In this document: positions 7,875 through 15,569 of the stretch, one piece after another
How positions within the stretch are numbered: the first letter of the stretch is position 1
Layout of the letters: every line of letters begins with the position of its first letter
Origin: an uncultured Planctomycetaceae bacterium
GTDB taxonomy: Bacteria; Planctomycetota; Planctomycetia; Planctomycetales; Planctomycetaceae
Direction of reading: 5' to 3'
Assembly: GCA_903921605.1 (NCBI GenBank)
Contig: CAIXQV010000016.1
Location: forward strand, 1-19,287
DNA length: 19,287 bases
The notes under the pieces: generated by a model
Databases searched by the model: none
Told to the model about the DNA's origin: nothing
The model's input: the letters and a program-made list of their open reading frames with translations, nothing else
Translations under genes and position numbers: made by a program

Positions 7875-9074
7875 ATGAAGCATGCCCTGTTTCTCGCGTG
7901 GCGATCTTTGCTGTGGCATCGCGGTCGTTCGCTGATTATAGTGCTCAGCCTCGCGATCACGATCTGGCTGCCGGTCACCGTGCGCCTTGTGCTGAATCAG
8001 TTTCGTAGTGAAATCTCTGCTCGAGCTGCCGCGACACCATTGATTGTCGGAGCCCCGGGAAGTCGAGTCGATCTGGCTCTGCATGCACTTTATTTCGAAG
8101 CCATGCCACCGGCCGAAACCACGATGGCACAGGTTGATCAGTTAACGTCGTCGGATCTGGGGATCGCGATTCCTCTGCATGTCCGATTTCGAACACAGTC
8201 GCAGCCGGGAATTGATGGTGCTCCGATCGTTGGAACATCGCCCGAGTACTTTGAATTTCGAGCTCTGCGGATTCAATCGGGAGAGATGTTATCCTTGCTG
8301 GGCGATTGTGTCCTCGGATCTCGTGTTGCCGCCGCAATGTCGCTCAAGCCCGGCGATTCAATTCTCTCGGCACCACAGAACGCGTTTAATCTGGCCGGCG
8401 ATTATCCGTTGAAAATGAAAGTTACGGGAGTCTTGCAGCCATCGCATTCGCCGGATGACGATGCGGTTTTCACCGATGTGCGAACGGCCTGGGTCATTGC
8501 CGGCATTGGGCATGGCCATCAGGAAGTCAGTCCGCAGACCGATCCGGCATTGTTGTTGAATTCTGATGATAAGACTTCTGTTACCGCTAATGCGGGAGTT
8601 CTTCCATTCACGGAAATCACGCCGGGAAATATCGATTCGTTTCATTTTCACGGCGAACCGGAATCGTTTCCGTTGACGGCCGTGATTGTGGTCCCGAAAG
8701 ATGAAAAATCCCGAGTACGAATTCTGGGACGTTACGCATCGGCCGACTCGACAGCTCAATGCCTGAAACCACCGGAGGTTGTGGAGGAACTGCTGAGCAT
8801 TGTGTTTCGCATCGAGCAAATGGTGTGGTTGTGTTCAATTGCCGCAGCCGTGGTGACCGGACTTTTGCTGGCCCTGGTGTTGTCGCTATCGATGCGACTG
8901 CGAGCCGCCGAGATGATGTCGATGTTCCGTCTGGGGTGCAGTCGATTGACGATCGCCACGCTGCAAATCTCCGAGATTGTGATCACAATGCTTACCGCAA
9001 CAATCCTCGCGACTTCCGCCAGTTGGCTGACATTTGTGCTGGCCAGTGATTCGTTGAGAAGACTGTTGTTTTAA
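7875..9074 (+). CDS. FtsX/MacB-type ABC transporter permease, apparently short at the C-terminus
   Basis: The 399-residue product has an N-terminal membrane helix (about 18-40), a large periplasmic MacB-like core (about 45-310), and two further helices (about 316-340 and 364-390). Core landmarks are LIVGAPGSRVDLALHALYF (56-74), PIVGTSPEYFEFRAL (117-131), and LGSRVA (147-152). These resemble permeases in which an aldehyde-like LIVGA segment follows helix 1. Such proteins work with a cytoplasmic ATPase and usually move lipids, peptides or signals, not simple solutes. FtsX-type permeases normally have four helices. Here the chain stops 9 residues after helix 3, and the sequence past the stop encodes no hydrophobic helix in any frame I checked. 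No ATPase gene is adjacent. The close link to the WD40 gene suggests a joint role at the membrane. Confidence 0.8.
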   Translation: MKHALFLAWRSLLWHRGRSLIIVLSLAITIWLPVTVRLVLNQFRSEISARAAATPLIVGAPGSRVDLALHALYFEAMPPAETTMAQVDQLTSSDLGIAIPLHVRFRTQSQPGIDGAPIVGTSPEYFEFRALRIQSGEMLSLLGDCVLGSRVAAAMSLKPGDSILSAPQNAFNLAGDYPLKMKVTGVLQPSHSPDDDAVFTDVRTAWVIAGIGHGHQEVSPQTDPALLLNSDDKTSVTANAGVLPFTEITPGNIDSFHFHGEPESFPLTAVIVVPKDEKSRVRILGRYASADSTAQCLKPPEVVEELLSIVFRIEQMVWLCSIAAAVVTGLLLALVLSLSMRLRAAEMMSMFRLGCSRLTIATLQISEIVITMLTATILATSASWLTFVLASDSLRRLLF

Positions 9075-9155
9075 GCTTGTTGGCAAGAGCGCCCGCACTC
9101 TCTGTCATTTGCAAACAACACCTGTCACATCTGTTGTGTCTATTGGGTTGCGAGC

Positions 9156-10502
9156 CTACTTGCGCTGATTGAGCGATTCGAAGAATTCGGTGCTATCCGA
9201 TTCTGAATCGGGCCATTGGGGCGGATACTCGAACTTCCTTTTTAGAAGCAGTTCTACCCCTATCGATTCATCGCCTCGGCGCACCTGAAGTCGTACAACT
9301 TTCCCATCGTGCGATAAGATCTCAAACAGGCGGTCGCGTGTCAGTTCACTGGGTAAACAACCATTAATGGCGAGAACTTCGTCCTGGACACGCAGTCCGG
9401 CGGCCTCAGCGGCTGAATCAGGTGCAACATGACGCACCTCCAGCGAAGACGCTGAGAGGAACGTCAGGCCAAGGCCACTGGCATCTGGTAAATATGGTAT
9501 CGTATCAACCTTTGAGGTGTCGCCCAAAAAGTATCGTTGCTTAGGAAAGTCGAGGGCAAGGTCGAATCGCATTAAGAGTGGCATCCCAATTAGATTCATC
9601 TCAGCGACCGATGCCGGGACATTTTCAAATCGCACGCCAAGCAACGTGATCTCTTTAACAATTAATTTTCGATCAACACAAAAGCCGGTCGCATCAGCCT
9701 TCACAGTATGCTCACGCTCAATTACATGTCCGGAACGAATGAGAATTTCAGCCAACTTCGTGTCGATACTCAGGCACCCGTTACTGCCTGTATCGATAAT
9801 GAAGTCTCGCGTACCGACAACAGGAAGTTCCAACGGAAGTACGGCACGGGAAGAACGAATCAACAAGGGAAACTGTGAATAGCCCTTGGTCGAGTCCGGC
9901 AGCGAATCCACAAACCTTGGCTCAGTTCCGCCAAGCAACAGCACGCGCGAGCCCAACAGATCCATACCAATGATCGCGTTGACTTCCTGACCTACTGTAT
10001 ATCTTGCAGCCGTTAGGTCAATGACGACAACTTTGGTTTGCTTCGGTGCGAGATTCGCATAGGCAACTGAGATTTCATCATACGCCGCAAGTGTTTTTTC
10101 CGCTGATGTCAGTTGAACATTCAATTCCTGTGGCTGTCGTCCTGCAAATCGAGCCGTTAACGAAGCATCGACCAGTGATGTGGTGGCGCCGGTATCCAGA
10201 ACACATCGTGTTTTGAACCCCTGAATCTCTCCATCTGTGATGAGAAGGTGCGTGTGCTGATACCCAGGTTCAGTACTGGATTTCAAGTCAGCAACGGGAG
10301 ACTCATCATTCGGAGCGGCATCCGTGGTTCGGGGCCACTGCAGAAAAGTCATCATCAACGAAAACAGAACGGCTCCGACGATGAGACGCGTTTTTCTGTT
10401 AGGCGATATGCGTGATGAAATCTGATCAGCACTTCGGAGTGTCATGATATTCGTGTGCTCGCATTCGTTGCTGCACTTCGGCTCTTCAGCGGTATCGGCC
10501 AT
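9156..10502 (-). CDS. Double retropepsin-like aspartyl protease with C-terminal PDZ domain
   Basis: The 448-residue product has one hydrophobic segment (about 39-55, following basic residues RKTR), so it is anchored or exported. It then has two retropepsin-like halves. Half one has DTG at 103-105 in VLDTGATTSL and an IIGMDLL flap-side motif at 177-183. Half two has DTG at 237-239 in FIIDTGSNGCL and LIGMPLL at 304-310. A PDZ domain (about 343-420) follows, with GLGLTF and the helix DSAAEAAGL, then a loop, AINGCLPSEL. Retropepsins normally dimerise, one DTG per chain; two in one chain implies an intramolecular pair, as in pepsins. The role is unknown; peptide processing in the envelope is an inference. 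GGGAG at 10507-10511 supports the ATG at 10502, with a rather short spacer. An internal ATG at 10445 would give a more typical signal peptide. Convergent with the permease gene. Confidence 0.85.
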   Translation of the reverse strand: MADTAEEPKCSNECEHTNIMTLRSADQISSRISPNRKTRLIVGAVLFSLMMTFLQWPRTTDAAPNDESPVADLKSSTEPGYQHTHLLITDGEIQGFKTRCVLDTGATTSLVDASLTARFAGRQPQELNVQLTSAEKTLAAYDEISVAYANLAPKQTKVVVIDLTAARYTVGQEVNAIIGMDLLGSRVLLLGGTEPRFVDSLPDSTKGYSQFPLLIRSSRAVLPLELPVVGTRDFIIDTGSNGCLSIDTKLAEILIRSGHVIEREHTVKADATGFCVDRKLIVKEITLLGVRFENVPASVAEMNLIGMPLLMRFDLALDFPKQRYFLGDTSKVDTIPYLPDASGLGLTFLSASSLEVRHVAPDSAAEAAGLRVQDEVLAINGCLPSELTRDRLFEILSHDGKVVRLQVRRGDESIGVELLLKRKFEYPPQWPDSESDSTEFFESLNQRK

Positions 10503-10758
10503 CTTGCTCCCAGCCTTCTCGAAACCATCGATCAGCGATTGCGGCTGTCTGAGGCAGAAAAACCGCCTGTCAGAGACGGGATGAAGACTCTTTTCGTCTT
10601 GACTCAGTCTCCTTTGGACGTTGGTCCCTGCCGCGTCACAAGTGTAAGGGGAGATACCACAATTCCGCTACAGTAAATTATCGGCTCAAAGATAACGTCC
10701 CGAGGACGACGAACTCATGAAATCGGCGGGCTATTTGGAGGTCAATTGCCGGGACTTC

Positions 10759-10780
10759 AACGTTGGCTGAAGCCAACGTT
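10759..10780. repeat. Perfect palindrome with 2-nt spacer, probably a dispersed repeat
   Basis: The arms AACGTTGGCT and AGCCAACGTT are perfectly inverted around GA. It lies in a long gap and not at a gene end. Such GTTGGCTGAAGCCAAC motifs look like dispersed palindromes of planctomycete genomes, by memory and not by search. With a loop of 2 nt, it fits a protein-binding or REP-type site better than a terminator. Confidence 0.7.
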
Positions 10781-10962
10781 ACAAGACAATGCAAAAAAGA
10801 ACGGAATACGAACGGCTCTTTCTGTTTACGGCGGGGTTCACATCATGCTGATTGACTGGAAGAGGGACGAGTTCATTGCTGAATTAGCGGTTTCTTTTCG
10901 GGACTCAGACGTTTCAATGGTCTGTTAATTGAATTTTGCTGAATGCTTCTTCATAGATTAAA

Positions 10963-10968
10963 TAGGAA
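10963..10968 (+). promoter_or_regulatory. Ribosome binding site deciding the dioxygenase start
   Basis: TAGGAA lies 7 nt upstream of the ATG at 10976. The ATG at 10943, in the same frame, has no such site and would place 13 extra residues before the twin-arginine motif. Confidence 0.6.
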
Positions 10969-10975
10969 TTTCAAT

Positions 10976-11659
10976 ATGGTTTCGCGTCGGGACTTTGTGA
11001 GTCGGGCAGCGTGGATTGCTGCGGTCAGTGCAACGCCAGGGCTGTTTGCGAGAGATCTCGCGAAGACGCCGCGGACGACGGAAGGCCCGTTCTATCCGGA
11101 CAAGTTACCTCTCGACACGGACAACGATCTGCTGATCATCACCGACGGCGTGACTCCGGCTTTGGGCGAGATTACTCATTTGACCGGGCGAGTTCTGGGC
11201 CTCGACGGGGCTCCGATGCGAAACTGCCTGGTCGAGATCTGGCAGTGTGATCAGCAGGGAGCGTATCTGCATTCGGGAACCTCCAATGTCGAAAAACGCG
11301 ATCGCAATTTTCAGGGCTATGGTCGATTTCTCACTGATCCCGAAGGACGTTACTACTTCCGCACAATCAAACCGGTTGCTTATCCCGGAAGAACTCCGCA
11401 TATCCACTTTGCTGTCAATCGTGACAAAGAACGCCTGCTCACAACGCAGCTCTTTGTGAAGGATGATCCGGGAAATGCTCGCGATGGAATCTACAAGTCG
11501 CTGGGCGATCAGAAGGCCGCGGTCACAGCGGACTTTGCAGCGATCAAGGATTCAAAGATCGGCGAACTGGCGGCGAGCTTTGAAATCATCGTCGGGCACA
11601 CTCATGAAGAACCTGACACTCGCGGACCAGGTCGCGGGGCGCCGCCTCGGCCAAGGTAA
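10976..11659 (+). CDS. Intradiol ring-cleavage dioxygenase-like protein with Tat signal
   Basis: The 227-residue product belongs to the intradiol dioxygenase family (protocatechuate 3,4-dioxygenase and catechol 1,2-dioxygenase), which open catechol rings with Fe(III). A twin-arginine signal SRRDFVSRAAW (3-13) precedes a hydrophobic stretch ending at GLFA. This suggests export of a folded, metal-loaded protein. The family motif TEGPFYP lies at 35-41. The four iron ligands appear intact: Tyr97 in GAYLHSG, Tyr136 in KPVAYPG, and His142 and His144 in PHIHF. The domain is otherwise of beta-subunit type and ends with a Pro/Arg-rich tail. No partner subunit or aromatic degradation gene is nearby, and the real substrate may be something other than protocatechuate. 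I chose the ATG at 10976 because of its ribosome binding site and the position of the Tat motif. Confidence 0.85.
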   Translation: MVSRRDFVSRAAWIAAVSATPGLFARDLAKTPRTTEGPFYPDKLPLDTDNDLLIITDGVTPALGEITHLTGRVLGLDGAPMRNCLVEIWQCDQQGAYLHSGTSNVEKRDRNFQGYGRFLTDPEGRYYFRTIKPVAYPGRTPHIHFAVNRDKERLLTTQLFVKDDPGNARDGIYKSLGDQKAAVTADFAAIKDSKIGELAASFEIIVGHTHEEPDTRGPGRGAPPRPR

Positions 11660-11738
11660 CATTGACTGAAGTGATAGAAATGTCTGAAAACCAAGGGGAT
11701 AAACCCATTAGCTGTGAGCTTGTTTTTAGCAGCGCACA

Positions 11739-11838
11739 GGAATCGTAGCGGAAGCCGCGGCGTTCTTCAGGAACGCTGCGGCCTGGCAGCCAACGGGAAC
11801 GCGAAACGTCGGCACGCTACGTTCTGCATTACGATTCC
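11739..11838. repeat. Structured palindromic element at the end of glnE, possible bidirectional terminator
   Basis: The element has nested inverted repeats. The outer arms GGAATCGTA (11739-11747) and TACGATTCC (11830-11838) are perfect, as are CGTAGCG (11744-11750) and CGCTACG (11815-11821). Inside lies a hairpin, GCCGCGGCGTTC (11754-11765) and GAACGCTGCGGC (11771-11782), with one G-T pair and a 5-nt loop. The right end overlaps the last codons and stop of glnE (11829-11831). It sits between two convergent genes, so it could end transcription from both sides, but there is no clear T run. Its layered structure suggests a mobile palindromic unit. Confidence 0.7.
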
Positions 11839-14800
11839 GTCTGAATGCGTCGCTCTTTGTGCTGGCGCATTTTGCGGCAATGCTGTTCGATGGTATGCGA
11901 AAAATCACGAACGAGCTGCATCTGTTCTTCGATACGTTCAAGAGCAATCCTTGAATCGTGAATCGACCGCATGCGTCGTGACAGCTGATGCCAGTCGTGG
12001 CTGCCCTGCGGCGGAACTGTGAGATCCCGCGCGTTGCCGCGGACCATGCGGAGGCAGTCGATCAGCTCGCGCAGAAACACGTAAGCGTCTTCGATCGTCT
12101 CTTTATCCTGCGGGCGAATCAGACTCAGTCGCGACGCTTCGTGCAAAACCATCAGCGTATTCGGATGTCGCAGCGTCAGGAGATCGCGGCCAAACGTCAG
12201 TTGCAACGCCTGCAAAGCATACTCACAGTCCACGATGCCGCCATCGCTGAGCTTTGCGTTGACTGAACCGCCTCGAACCAGTTGTCGAACCTGACGTTCT
12301 CGCATGGCACGCATGGAAGAAAAATCGAACCAGCCAGCAGAGTAAACTGCCGTATGACAGGCGTCAGTCACAGTTGGCCCAAACTCCCTGTCGCCTGCAA
12401 AGCATCGAAACTTCACCATCGCCTGGCGTTCATAAGGCCATGCGGGGCCATCCATCCCGTAATAGTTTACAAAGTCCGTCAGCGACACGGCACACGAACC
12501 GGCCTGACCGAATGGTCTCATGCGAAGGTCGACATGAAAGATGCCGTTCTGAGCCGCACGAATGCCGGTCGCGACTCCACCGACCATCTGATCAAAGAAG
12601 ACCGAATTTGAAACGCTGTCGGGGCCCGAGGTACGGCCGGGGGATTCGTAGATCAAAATCAGTTCGATGTCGGAGGCAAACCCCATCTCGACACCGCCAA
12701 ATTTTCCGAGGCCGGCGACTGTCCAACGGCAATCGGTCAGCCCGTCTTCGCTCTTTGGAACTCCGTGATCACGAACCAGTCGTTGCCAGGAAATCTCCAA
12801 ACCGCGACAAACCACGATCTCCGCCAGCTCCGTAATCTCTTCCGAAAACGCGCCGAAAGGTCGACAGTGGCCGAGCACGTGACGCATGTCGATACGAAAC
12901 AGATGGCGGTCCTTGAAGTTATTCAGAGTCGCCCAGGCCATCTCATCTGTTGTGGCATGACTGATGGCTTCGTCCAACTCCAAAGACAGCGACTCACGAC
13001 ACTCACGAATCCCCAATGCTTCCGCGTTGGCCAGCAGCGGAAACAATTCCTGATGGCGTGACTGCAGGAATGTTTCCCACAGATATTGACTGATCCCCAG
13101 GACACGCGCGACAGCGTGCAAAACGTTGGGCCGCAGCAGTGACTGCATATTGTCAGGCCATGCCGAGGCTGGCTGAAGCCGCGACACCAGTTCGCGAAAT
13201 CGTGCCTGAGCATGATGCGGATCGCTGGTCGAAGGCAGCCAGTGAGTAAACTGCTTGATCAAAGTCGCCGCAAGCTGCAGCTCCTGCAATCGTTCTTCGC
13301 TTTCAATCGGCCGACCGTTACGTTCACGGACATACAGCACGTCCTGAACTCGATCACCTTCCGCATCAATAATGGCCCGCAGCACTCGGAAACGGCTTAA
13401 CGACAACGCGCTGGCCAGCTCATAAAGGAAGCCCCACGAGTCTGCTCCCGTGATATTCATCTGAGTCAGAACCGACCCCGGCAAACGGACCAGTTCCACC
13501 TCAACATCATCTGACCCCGATTCGCGTTCTGCCTGATCCGGAACCGCATCACAGAATCGAGCAAGCAATTCACTACGCACTTCGTCAATGCGTCCCGCTC
13601 GTGACATCTGCCCCAGACGAGAGATCTCTTCCTGCAGCGACAGAGCCAGTTCTTCGGCACTCGCATTCGCGGCGATTGGCACAACGGAGCGATCAAGACG
13701 CACATCAAAGCAGGCGAGAAACTTGCCAATGACACAGCGATCGCCAAAGCCGTTCATGCCTTCGCCAGTCAGTGCGTCGCCGCGGCGAATATCGAGACGA
13801 CAAATTGACAGCAGTCCGCAGATCACGCCCAGCCACCCGGAAAAATCGATGCCGGCAATTGTCAGTTCCCACAATTCATCATCATCTTCGGAAACCTGCT
13901 GGCTGGTCACGACCGCCGATTCACCGCGATCCAGACGTTGAAAAATCCCGGCCAGAGTTTCCTGACGCTCTAAACGCTGTCGATCGGTCAGAGGCTTAGG
14001 ATTCGCCGGAATAGGTATTAGCTCGCCGACAATCCGGGATTCATCGGACCGCACGGTGATGTCCTGCAATCGCTCGCCATGCAGACATTCATCAAAGATC
14101 GCGCGGACAGCTCGACGATGTTCATCAAACCGATGCATCAGCGTTTCGGCATCGGGATAGTCTAGTCGATGAGCCAGCCATTCGAGCTGACGGCGATCTT
14201 CGGGAAGTTCGTGAGTCTGCTGGTTATGCAGCAACTGCAGAGAATGCTCCACCGTGCGAAGAAAGACATAACCGGCTCGCAATTGCCGATACCATGCGGC
14301 GGTAATGAGTCCAAACTCCGCCAGTCGCACGAGCGAGTCGAGCGTGTTGAAGCTCAGAATTCGAGGTTCCTTTTCGCCGTGAATCAGTTGCAGACTCTGC
14401 ACCAGAAACTCAACGTCACGAATTGATCCGATCCCCAGTTTGACTTCTGAGTGCAGTTTGCCACGCTGGCGCAGGCGGTATTCGATCTTCTCTTTCATTT
14501 GCTGAATACTGCTGCGAACCTGAGCGGCCGTACCAGAAAACAGCAAGGGCTTCATCGTCCGCAGAAACTGCTGACCGATCGTCAGGTCGCCAGCCACCTG
14601 TCGAGCTTTCAGCATCGCCTGTTTTTCCCAGATCGCAGCGTCATGCAGCAGATAGTCTGCGTAGGAATCAATCGTACTGACCAGCGGCCCGGCTTCTCCC
14701 CACGGGCGCAGTCGCAGGTCGACTCGATAAAGAAACCCGGGCGGGATGTCTTCCGCCAGGCCATCGATCGTGAGTCGTGCGATACGCTGAACCTCGGACG

Positions 14801-15566
14801 TGTCGCGATCGGTGATAAGCACAAGATCGATGTCCGAGCTGTAATTGAGTTCTTCGCCGCCGTGTTTGCCAAGGGCAATTATTGCGAGGCGACAGTCAGA
14901 CTTTTTGATCTCGGAGTAAGCTATGTTCAAACAGCACTGGGCCATCGCGTCGGCCAGAAGCGAAAGCTGCAATGTCACGAATCGCAAATCCAGCAATCCG
15001 AAAGCGTCGCACATACCGATTCGCAGAAGCTGCCGACGCTGATATCGCCGCAGTTCTGTCAGCCGTGCTGTTCGACGGTTGTGTTGATCGGCTACCGTCA
15101 TGGCTTCGGAAACAAACTGTTCCCGAGACTTCATTTCCGCCGTACGACCGTGCAGCGTCATGTTGGTTAACCATGACGGATCGGCCAGCAGAATCTGAGT
15201 CAGAAAAGGGCTGCCGCAGGCCAGTCTCGCCAGAATCTCCAGCGAGCGTCGTGACTGTTCAAACAACGCAAATGCATCCAGTTGTTCGGTCGCATTACGA
15301 ACATACTGATCCATAACATTCAGCACGACACTTCGCAGAGGAGCTTCGCGGACGACTCGTTCCAGCGTCTCGTACCAATGCGGAGCGGCTGGCGGAGTTG
15401 TTGGAGTGACCTTCGAAGATCGATACCCTTCCGACGCCAGCCAGGCGTCTCGCAGTCGTTCCAGAATTCTGACTCCAGAAGGCGGATCAGCAATTCCGAA
15501 CTGCGCAAGTTTTTCGCAGTTGGCGTCGAAGCGTTCTTCCGTCAGGTTTTCGAAGCGAGGAAACAT
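11829..15566 (-). CDS. glnE: Glutamine synthetase adenylyltransferase/deadenylylase with two internal ACT-like domains
   Basis: GlnE adds AMP to glutamine synthetase when nitrogen is plentiful and removes it when nitrogen is short. The N-terminal nucleotidyltransferase half (deadenylylation in E. coli) has GKHGGEELNYSSDIDLVLI (233-251) with Asp245 and Asp247, and a third acid, Asp283, in RVDLRLRPWG. Its helical domain holds KLGIGSIRDVEF. The C-terminal half (adenylylation) has GLGKFGGVEMGFASDIELIL (952-971), with Asp966 and Glu968, then HVDLRMRPFG (1011-1020) and a second helical domain. At 1245 residues it exceeds E. coli GlnE (946) by about 300. Much of the excess lies at 510-780 and looks like two ACT domains: WELTIAGIDFSGWLGVICGL (566-585), and TQMNITGADSWGFLYELASA (701-720) followed by VQDVLYVRERNGRPI. 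Start: ATG 3 nt after the upstream stop; translational coupling is likely. Confidence 0.95.
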   Translation of the reverse strand: MFPRFENLTEERFDANCEKLAQFGIADPPSGVRILERLRDAWLASEGYRSSKVTPTTPPAAPHWYETLERVVREAPLRSVVLNVMDQYVRNATEQLDAFALFEQSRRSLEILARLACGSPFLTQILLADPSWLTNMTLHGRTAEMKSREQFVSEAMTVADQHNRRTARLTELRRYQRRQLLRIGMCDAFGLLDLRFVTLQLSLLADAMAQCCLNIAYSEIKKSDCRLAIIALGKHGGEELNYSSDIDLVLITDRDTSEVQRIARLTIDGLAEDIPPGFLYRVDLRLRPWGEAGPLVSTIDSYADYLLHDAAIWEKQAMLKARQVAGDLTIGQQFLRTMKPLLFSGTAAQVRSSIQQMKEKIEYRLRQRGKLHSEVKLGIGSIRDVEFLVQSLQLIHGEKEPRILSFNTLDSLVRLAEFGLITAAWYRQLRAGYVFLRTVEHSLQLLHNQQTHELPEDRRQLEWLAHRLDYPDAETLMHRFDEHRRAVRAIFDECLHGERLQDITVRSDESRIVGELIPIPANPKPLTDRQRLERQETLAGIFQRLDRGESAVVTSQQVSEDDDELWELTIAGIDFSGWLGVICGLLSICRLDIRRGDALTGEGMNGFGDRCVIGKFLACFDVRLDRSVVPIAANASAEELALSLQEEISRLGQMSRAGRIDEVRSELLARFCDAVPDQAERESGSDDVEVELVRLPGSVLTQMNITGADSWGFLYELASALSLSRFRVLRAIIDAEGDRVQDVLYVRERNGRPIESEERLQELQLAATLIKQFTHWLPSTSDPHHAQARFRELVSRLQPASAWPDNMQSLLRPNVLHAVARVLGISQYLWETFLQSRHQELFPLLANAEALGIRECRESLSLELDEAISHATTDEMAWATLNNFKDRHLFRIDMRHVLGHCRPFGAFSEEITELAEIVVCRGLEISWQRLVRDHGVPKSEDGLTDCRWTVAGLGKFGGVEMGFASDIELILIYESPGRTSGPDSVSNSVFFDQMVGGVATGIRAAQNGIFHVDLRMRPFGQAGSCAVSLTDFVNYYGMDGPAWPYERQAMVKFRCFAGDREFGPTVTDACHTAVYSAGWFDFSSMRAMRERQVRQLVRGGSVNAKLSDGGIVDCEYALQALQLTFGRDLLTLRHPNTLMVLHEASRLSLIRPQDKETIEDAYVFLRELIDCLRMVRGNARDLTVPPQGSHDWHQLSRRMRSIHDSRIALERIEEQMQLVRDFSHTIEQHCRKMRQHKERRIQTES

Positions 15567-15569
15567 GAG

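Larger units (their letters stand above)
10503..10975. other. Gene-poor gap between the protease and dioxygenase genes
   Basis: About 470 nt between two divergent genes. It contains the palindrome at 10759-10780 and a small AAGAC/GTCTT hairpin near 10585. A reading frame from a TTG at 10746 to 10928 could encode 60 residues, but it overlaps the palindrome and matches nothing I recognise, so I do not call it. Promoters for both flanking genes should lie here, but no clear -35/-10 pair is seen. Confidence 0.5.

Noticed and set aside
9115..9137. ACAACA/TGTTGT hairpin between the convergent permease and protease genes
   Set aside because: Only 6 A/T-rich pairs with an 11-nt loop and no T run, too weak to call as a terminator.
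10746..10928. Short rightward frame of 60 codons starting with TTG
   Set aside because: It begins in front of a perfect palindrome and runs through it, has no ribosome binding site and resembles no known protein.
14451..15170. Rightward open frame of 239 codons
   Set aside because: It lies fully opposite the N-terminal nucleotidyltransferase domain of glnE, whose motifs are clear.
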